Assembly: GCF_019510245.1 (NCBI RefSeq)
Contig: NZ_JAEKKT010000150.1
Location: 25,177-89,176, forward strand
Source of the DNA: Streptomyces sp.
GTDB lineage: Bacteria; Actinomycetota; Actinomycetes; Streptomycetales; Streptomycetaceae
DNA: 64,000 nucleotides
Direction of reading: 5' to 3'
This document shows, one piece after another, positions 59,432 through 64,000 of this stretch (positions within the stretch are counted from its first letter, which is position 1; each line of letters begins with the position of its first letter). The notes beneath the pieces were generated by a model, which saw only the letters and a list, made by a program, of their open reading frames with translations, was not told where the DNA came from and ran no database searches. The translations under genes and the position numbers were made by a program.

Positions 59432-59619
59432 TCGACCAGGGTAGTTCCCTGCCCGAAGGAACAACCGGGCGACGTCTTGTCACGCGCCCGAAGACCATTA
59501 GCCTTGGTACCGGCGGGTCGTGGTCGACCCGCCCGAGTGCTATCAAGGCCCGTTCCAGAGCTGTTGCATTCAGAAGTTTTCCGAGCAGTTTCCGACGAGA
59601 TACGAGGACGAGGACAGAC

Positions 59620-60003
59620 GTGCCTACCGGCAAGGTCAAGTGGTTCAACAGCGAGAAGGGCTTCGGCTTTCTCTCCCGCGACGACGGCGGTGACGTCTTC
59701 GTCCATTCCTCGGTTCTCCCCGACGGGGTCGACGCACTCAAGCCGGGCCAGCGCGTGGAGTTCGGCGTCGTCGCCGGTCAGCGTGGTGACCAGGCACTTT
59801 CCGTGGTCCTGCTCGACCCCACCCCCTCGGTCGCCGCCGCCCAGCGCAAGAAGCCGGACGAGCTCGCCTCGATCGTGCAGGACCTGACGACCCTGCTCGA
59901 AAACATCACGCCGATGCTGGAGCGCGGCCGTTACCCGGACAAGGTCGCCGGCGCGAAGATCGCCGGGCTGCTGCGCGCGGTCGCGGACCAGCTGGACGTG
60001 TAG
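59620..60003 (+). CDS. cold-shock domain protein with C-terminal extension
   Basis: 127 residues from GTG 59620. The cold-shock domain (1-65) shows TGKVKWFNSEKGFGFLSRDD with RNP motifs KGFGFL and VFVHSSVL. A further 60-residue helical tail (KKPDELASIVQDLTTLLENI, KIAGLLRAVADQLDV) is not seen in the 68-residue type. This is the actinobacterial CspB-like long class. It is likely an RNA chaperone with an extra protein-binding helix pair. Confidence 0.93.
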   Translation: MPTGKVKWFNSEKGFGFLSRDDGGDVFVHSSVLPDGVDALKPGQRVEFGVVAGQRGDQALSVVLLDPTPSVAAAQRKKPDELASIVQDLTTLLENITPMLERGRYPDKVAGAKIAGLLRAVADQLDV

Positions 60004-60053
60004 CCGCGCGAGCGGCATATGCCTCTCGGAGCGGGTAAGTCCCGTGCGTTTTC

Positions 60054-60905
60054 CTAGGGGAAATCGAGTGCGTGCGGGCCGAGGGGCGGGACGAGTCCCT
60101 CGGCGGCCGCGCGGGTGAGCAGTCCGCGCACCGCCGCGTAACCGTCCTCGTCGAGTTCCGAGGTGAACTCGTTGACGTAGAGCCCGATGTGCTGGTCGGC
60201 GACGGCCGGGTCCATCTCCTGGGCGTGTGCCATGACGTACGGCCGGGACACCTCCGGGTCGTCCCAGGCCGCGTGGACGGAGGCGCGGATCGAGTCGGCG
60301 AGGCGGGTGAGCGCCTCGGCGCCCAGCGAGCGCTTCGCGATGATCGCGCCCAGCGGGATCGGCAGGCCCGTCGTGTCCTCCCAGTGCTCGCCCATGTCCG
60401 CGAGCTTGTGCAGGCCGTAGTTCTGGTAGGTGAAGCGCGCCTCGTGGATCACGAGCCCCGCGTCGACCTTCCCGTCCCGCACGGCCGGCATGATCTCGTG
60501 GAACGGCATGACGACGATCTCGCCCACGCCGCCCGGCAGCGTGTCCGCGGCCCAGAGGCGGAAGAGCAGGTAGGCCGTCGACTTCTCGCTCGGCACCGCG
60601 ACCGTACGGCCCGTGGGGTCCGCCCCGGCCTCCCGGGTCAGCACCAGCGGCCCGCAGCCCCGCCCCAGCGCGCCGCCGCAGGGCAGCAGCGCGTACGCGT
60701 CGAGGACGTACGGCAGCACGGCGTACGACACCTTCAGCGCGTCCGACTCGCCGCGCTCGGCCATGCCGTTGGTGATGTCGATGTCCGCGAAGGTCACGTC
60801 GAGCGCGGGCGCGCCCGGGATCCGGCCGTGGGCGAGGGCGTCGAAGACGAAGGTGTCGTTCGGGCAGGGCGAGTACGCGATGCGCAACGGGTCAGCGGTG
60901 GTCAT
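60054..60905 (-). CDS. mqnD: 1,4-dihydroxy-6-naphthoate synthase (futalosine pathway)
   Basis: 283 residues, periplasmic-binding-protein fold used as an enzyme. RIAYSPCPNDTFVFDALAHG, DIDITNGMAERGESDALKVS and DAGLVIHEARFTYQNYGLHK are family-specific. It turns cyclic dehypoxanthine futalosine into 1,4-dihydroxy-6-naphthoate for menaquinone. It overlaps the upstream futalosine hydrolase gene by 14 bases. mqnA and mqnC are not in the window. Confidence 0.95.
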   Translation of the reverse strand: MTTADPLRIAYSPCPNDTFVFDALAHGRIPGAPALDVTFADIDITNGMAERGESDALKVSYAVLPYVLDAYALLPCGGALGRGCGPLVLTREAGADPTGRTVAVPSEKSTAYLLFRLWAADTLPGGVGEIVVMPFHEIMPAVRDGKVDAGLVIHEARFTYQNYGLHKLADMGEHWEDTTGLPIPLGAIIAKRSLGAEALTRLADSIRASVHAAWDDPEVSRPYVMAHAQEMDPAVADQHIGLYVNEFTSELDEDGYAAVRGLLTRAAAEGLVPPLGPHALDFP

Positions 60906-61641
60906 GTGGGTTCCAACTCTCCAGGGCGGGCACGAGCTTCCCGAAGGCCTCGGTCAGGGCGGCAAGGGCGTCGCCGATCCGCCAGGCGGCGCGGTCGCGG
61001 GGACCGACGGGGTTGGAGACCGCGCGCAGCTCCAGCACGGGCACGCCGTGCGCGGCGGCCGCCTCGGCGACGCCGAAGCCCTCCATGGCCTCGGCGAGGG
61101 CGCCCGGGTGCCGGGTCCGCAGCGCGGCCGCGCGGGCGGCGGTTCCGGTCACCGTGGAGACGGTGAGTACCGCTCCGGGGCGAGCCCCGGTGACCTGAGC
61201 TGTCACTCGTACGAGTGAATTTGGTGGGCGGTGGCTGACGGTCCCGAAGCCCAGCTCGGTGACCGGCAGAAACCCGTCGGCCGTCTCGGCGCCCAGGTCG
61301 GCCGCGGTGATCTCGTCGGCGACGACCAGCGAGCCGACGGGGGCCTCCGGCTGGAAACCGCCGGCGATCCCGGCGGAGACGACCAGCGCGTAGGGGCGGC
61401 CGTCGAGGGCGGCGGCGGTGAGGGCGGTCGCGGTGCCGGCGGCGGCCAGGGCCGGACCGACCCCGGCGGCGAGGAGGTCGTACCCCCCGGCGGTGCGCAG
61501 CAGCGTCGCGGCCGGCAGCCGTACCTCTTCCGGACGGGTGAACGTCCGGGCCACCGCGTCCCGTTCCGCCGGGACCGCGGTGGCTACGAGGATCCGCGCG
61601 GCGGACGTGGTCAGGCGTCCTTCTTGAGCTTGAAGGACCAC
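60892..61641 (-). CDS. mqnB: futalosine hydrolase
   Basis: About 240-249 residues, nucleoside-phosphorylase fold. RILVATAVPAERDAVARTF, GVGPALAAAGTATAL, VSAGIAGGFQPEAPVGSLVV and AMEGFGVAEAAAAHGVPVLE (substrate Glu) identify the MqnB family. It releases hypoxanthine from futalosine. The start is ambiguous: GTG 61641 has no ribosome site, while a CTG at 61614, inside the upstream TGA, has AAGAAGGA just before it. Nothing else in frame would keep the first strand. It is overlapped by the lipoprotein gene upstream and by mqnD downstream. Confidence 0.92.
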   Translation of the reverse strand: MVLQAQEGRLTTSAARILVATAVPAERDAVARTFTRPEEVRLPAATLLRTAGGYDLLAAGVGPALAAAGTATALTAAALDGRPYALVVSAGIAGGFQPEAPVGSLVVADEITAADLGAETADGFLPVTELGFGTVSHRPPNSLVRVTAQVTGARPGAVLTVSTVTGTAARAAALRTRHPGALAEAMEGFGVAEAAAAHGVPVLELRAVSNPVGPRDRAAWRIGDALAALTEAFGKLVPALESWNPHDHR

Positions 61642-62084
61642 AGGCCCAGCACCGACTTGTCGCCCTCCTTGATGGAGACGAGGGTCGAGTTGCCGGAGGC
61701 GCCGTACTGGGCGTTGAAGAACACGCTGCCCGGGATCGTGCGGTAGGTCTTGGAGCTGGAGTCGGTGAGCGCCTGACCGTTCATCAGGATCGTCCAGCCG
61801 TTGTCCGCGATCTTCGGGTCGACACCGAAGCGGACCGTGTCGTCCGGGTCCACCTTGATGGACTTGATCCCGGTGTCCTTCAGGCACTTGGTGAGGGATT
61901 CCGTGTCCAGGGCCTTGCCGTCGTTGTAGCAGGTGGCCTCGGAGTTGACCGAGGACGTACCGACGGTGATCGTGGCGATCGGCGTCGGCTTGTCACAGGC
62001 AGACAGGACGAGCAGTCCGGCGGAAACGGCGCCGGCGGCGGCGACGACGCGGCGGCGTCGCGAGCGGGATTGCAGCGTGGTCAT
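61611..62084 (-). CDS. DUF2771 lipoprotein
   Basis: 157 residues. Basic head SRSRRRRVVAAAGAV and lipobox LSAC, then a beta-rich domain with a C-pair (ATCYNDGKALD, LTKCLKDTG). GWTILMNGQALTDSS and FFNAQYGASGNSTLVSI are typical of DUF2771. Conserved next to mqnB in Streptomyces; role unknown. It is surface-anchored and likely cotranscribed with mqnB. Confidence 0.85.
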   Translation of the reverse strand: MTTLQSRSRRRRVVAAAGAVSAGLLVLSACDKPTPIATITVGTSSVNSEATCYNDGKALDTESLTKCLKDTGIKSIKVDPDDTVRFGVDPKIADNGWTILMNGQALTDSSSKTYRTIPGSVFFNAQYGASGNSTLVSIKEGDKSVLGLWSFKLKKDA

Positions 62085-62146
62085 GGCCGAAGGCTATCGG
62101 GCGCTCCGGGCCGTCTCCCCATGTGGGGTACGGCGTGCCCGGTTCG

Positions 62147-63556
62147 TTACGCCACTCGCGGGTGGGGGCGGGTGCCGTGCCGGGCGGAGCTGAGCAGGCC
62201 GCGCAGGGTGGCCAGCCAGCCGGCCGCCACGATCGCGGCGGCCACCACCAGTCCCAGGGTGCCGTTCAGCGGCATCACGATGCCCACCGCGCCGCCGAAC
62301 ACCCAGGCCACCTGAAGCAGCGTCTCCGAGCGCGCGAACGCCGACGTACGCACCAGTTCCGGCACGTCCCGCTGGATCAGCGCGTCCAGGGAGAGCTTGG
62401 CCAGCGCCTGCCCGAAACCGGCCATCGCCGTCAGCACCGCCACCAGGAAGGCGCCGAAGAACAGCGCCGCGACGACCGCCGTGCCCAGCACCAGGGCCAC
62501 CGCCGCCACGATGATGATCTCCGGCGCCCGGGAGCGCAGCCACGACCCCACCGCGGTGCCGAGCGCGTTGCCGGCGCCCGCCGCGACCCCGACGATCCCG
62601 AGCGACACGGCCGCGCTCTCGCCGGTCAGCGGGTGCTCGCGGAGCAGGAACGCCAGGAAGAAGATCAGGAAGCCGGAGAGGCAGCGCAGCGCGGCGTTGG
62701 CGCCCAGCGCGTGGGTGACGGCGGGCCCGACCGTCCGCAGCCCCGGCCGCTTCGTCTCCTTCCGGAGCGGGCCGTGCAGGTGGTCCTCGTCGGCGGCGAG
62801 CAGCGCCACGTCCTCGCCCTTGGCGGAGTCCACCTTCGGGGGGAGGGAGAAGGAGAGAAAGGTTCCCGCCAAGAAGATCACGAAGGCGCCGTAGAGCGGC
62901 CACGGGTCGCCGATCGCGTGCAGCCCGGCCCCGATCGGCGCGGCGACCCCGGTGGCGAGCAGCCCGGCGAGGGTCACCCGCGAGTTGGCCTTGACCAGCG
63001 AGAACCGGGGCGGAAGGAGTCTGGGCACGACGGCACTGCGCACCACGCCGTACGCCTTCGACGCGACCAGCACCCCGAGCGCGGCCGGATACAGCTCCAG
63101 GCCGCCGCCGGCCACCGCGCCCGCGATGATCAGCGCGAGCAGCGCCCGGGCGAGCATCGCGCCGGCCATCGCGGCCCGGCGGCCGTGCGGGAGGCGGTCG
63201 AGGAGGGGGCCGATGACCGGGGCGAGGACGGTGAAGGGGGCCATGGTGATGGCGAGGTAGAGCGCGACGCGGCCGCGGGCCTCGTCGGTGGGCACGGAGA
63301 AGAACACGGTCGAGGCGAGCGCGACGGTGATCATCACGTCCCCCGCGCCGTTGACCGCGTGCAGTTCGATCAGCTTCCCCAGCCCGGACTCGCCGGCGCC
63401 GTGCGCGTGGGTGGCCTTGCGGATGCCGCGGGCGGTACCGGTCACCGGAAGGTGCAGGGCACGACCGACCGAGCGGACGGCACCGCGCATCCGGCCCGCA
63501 CCGCTACCGACCCCGACAGCGCGTTGGGGTGACCTCGCGGTTGCCACGTGCTTCAT
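62147..63556 (-). CDS. MFS transporter, 469 aa
   Basis: Twelve predicted helices. A long basic N-terminal tail (about 60 residues) leads to GDVMITVALASTVFFSV. LPHGRRAAMAGAMLARALLA is a motif A-like loop, and FALVK-type FSLVKANSRVTLAGLLATG is conserved in actinobacterial MFS proteins. A central loop (about 220-265) is charged. The substrate is unknown. The family is conserved beside the futalosine genes in Streptomyces. Confidence 0.85.
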   Translation of the reverse strand: MKHVATARSPQRAVGVGSGAGRMRGAVRSVGRALHLPVTGTARGIRKATHAHGAGESGLGKLIELHAVNGAGDVMITVALASTVFFSVPTDEARGRVALYLAITMAPFTVLAPVIGPLLDRLPHGRRAAMAGAMLARALLALIIAGAVAGGGLELYPAALGVLVASKAYGVVRSAVVPRLLPPRFSLVKANSRVTLAGLLATGVAAPIGAGLHAIGDPWPLYGAFVIFLAGTFLSFSLPPKVDSAKGEDVALLAADEDHLHGPLRKETKRPGLRTVGPAVTHALGANAALRCLSGFLIFFLAFLLREHPLTGESAAVSLGIVGVAAGAGNALGTAVGSWLRSRAPEIIIVAAVALVLGTAVVAALFFGAFLVAVLTAMAGFGQALAKLSLDALIQRDVPELVRTSAFARSETLLQVAWVFGGAVGIVMPLNGTLGLVVAAAIVAAGWLATLRGLLSSARHGTRPHPRVA

Positions 63557-63692
63557 AGTGCCCTGCGAGTGCAGTTCCTAGTGCACTTTGTGACCAAGCG
63601 AGTCGTGGGGGACCGGGGGTGGGGACGCTCACCGGCGCAAGCCGGGCGCCGCCGCGCCACCCTTGCCCGCGGCTTGAAAGAAACGGCCGGGC

Positions 63693-63735
63693 CAGCGCCC
63701 CTTCAGGGGCGCGGGGAACTGCGCGCCCAGCCCCC
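63693..63735. repeat. dispersed palindromic repeat, copy J
   Basis: CAGCGCCCCTTCAGGGGCGC then GGGGAACTGCGCGCCCAGC. Short form at the far right, before the tandem array, in the 63557-64000 gene-free stretch. Confidence 0.8.
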
Positions 63736-63780
63736 ACCCACCCGCACCCGTCCCACAACCGCCGGCACCCCAGAACACCC

Positions 63781-63984
63781 CCCACCCGCACGTCAAAACC
63801 CTCTGGGGCCCCACCCCCGCAAGCTCTCCCACTCGCACGTCAAAACCCTCTGGGGCCCCCGCAAGCTCCCCCACCCGCACGTCAAAACCCACCGGGACCC
63901 CGTTCCCGCCGCCTCTCCCACCCGCACGTCAAAACCCACCGTCGCCGCCCCGGGCCGTCTCTCCCACCCGCACGTCGAAAACCC
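63781..63984. repeat. tandem array of a 21-bp motif, at least five copies, continuing off the window
   Basis: CCCAC(C/T)CGCACGTCAAAACC (shown to 20 bases, then C) occurs at 63781, 63828, 63870, 63917 and 63963. Spacing is 47, 42, 47 and 46 bases. The intervals are related to each other (CTCTGGGGCCCC, GCAAGCTC or CACCGTCGCCGCC), unlike CRISPR spacers. On the minus strand it reads as repeating GFDVRVGELAG. Whether that is translated is unclear. Confidence 0.85.
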
Positions 63985-64000
63985 ACCGTCGCTGCCCCGG

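Noticed and set aside
63781..63984. CRISPR array
   Set aside because: The motif is only 21 bases and degenerate, the intervals resemble each other, and there are no cas genes within the window.
1..64000. tRNA or rRNA genes
   Set aside because: No cloverleaf-like segment with GTTCGA-type T-loop or rRNA conserved sequence was noticed in any intergenic gap.

Overview
The window is high-GC actinobacterial chromosome and almost certainly Streptomyces. Evidence is the strong third-position GC bias, many GTG starts, lipobox signal peptides, TerD, a DasR-controlled nagKA locus, a CdgB-type diguanylate cyclase, groEL2 with CIRCE sites, a futalosine menaquinone gene pair and a dispersed GC-rich palindromic repeat. 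Gene order from terD to mqnB matches, as far as I remember, the S. coelicolor core region around SCO4277 to SCO4329. That is conserved core chromosome broken by small accessory patches. No tRNA, rRNA, CRISPR array, phage or transposase gene was seen.

Layout. 1-1.1 kb: the N-terminal part of a large protein with an LQxxAGN motif, as found in contractile-injection-system cargo, running off the left edge. 1.2-8.2 kb: small accessory and core genes (a frameshifted M1 peptidase, two acetyltransferases, Uma2 nuclease, decayed DUF397/ATPase pair, TerD, ArfB, flavin reductase). 8.3-11.1 kb: cdgB with Crp-like and BldD-like sites, then a carbohydrate-binding membrane protein. 11.1-15.7 kb: amino-sugar block (PfkB-type kinase, nagA, nagK, divergent sugar-binding lipoprotein) with DasR sites. 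16-19.7 kb: otsB, otsA and gpgS, compatible-solute sugar synthesis. 19.7-21.6 kb: SAM-I riboswitch, thrC, moaD-like gene. 22-24.3 kb: cold-shock protein and groEL2. 24.3-27 kb: a large XRE/coiled-coil/helical-repeat protein behind a terminator-like hairpin, and an unlisted 53-residue membrane protein.

27-36.8 kb is a more variable stretch: old-yellow-enzyme reductase, two small membrane proteins, an acetyltransferase remnant, carboxylesterase, a MarR-acetyltransferase fusion with its operator, SDR, a three-gene cobalt-type nitrile hydratase operon and a phosphotransferase-fold kinase. 36.8-40.4 kb is a MurNAc uptake and catabolism operon (PTS EIIBC, MurQ, RpiR regulator with a spanning operator). 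40.4-46.2 kb carries small enzymes, CutC, and an MFS exporter divergent from an ArsR regulator. 46.2-55.4 kb is helicase-rich: a HelD-type RNA-polymerase-associated helicase, an XPB helicase, and a helicase-associated protein, with a GT87 mannosyltransferase between. 55.6-63.6 kb: a PstS-like membrane protein, HAD phosphatase, second cold-shock protein, mqnD/mqnB, a lipoprotein and an MFS protein. The right edge is a tandem array of a 21-bp motif.

The most distinctive signals are: (1) a dispersed palindromic repeat that lies not only between genes but in frame inside nagA, the MurNAc permease and the helicase-associated protein; (2) the XRE/helical-repeat protein with a perfect 22-bp hairpin plus T-tract pointing into it; (3) the right-edge tandem array; (4) the injection-system-like cargo at the left edge; (5) several gene-decay scars. 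Functional names rest on motifs I could read and on recall of families. No database search was run.
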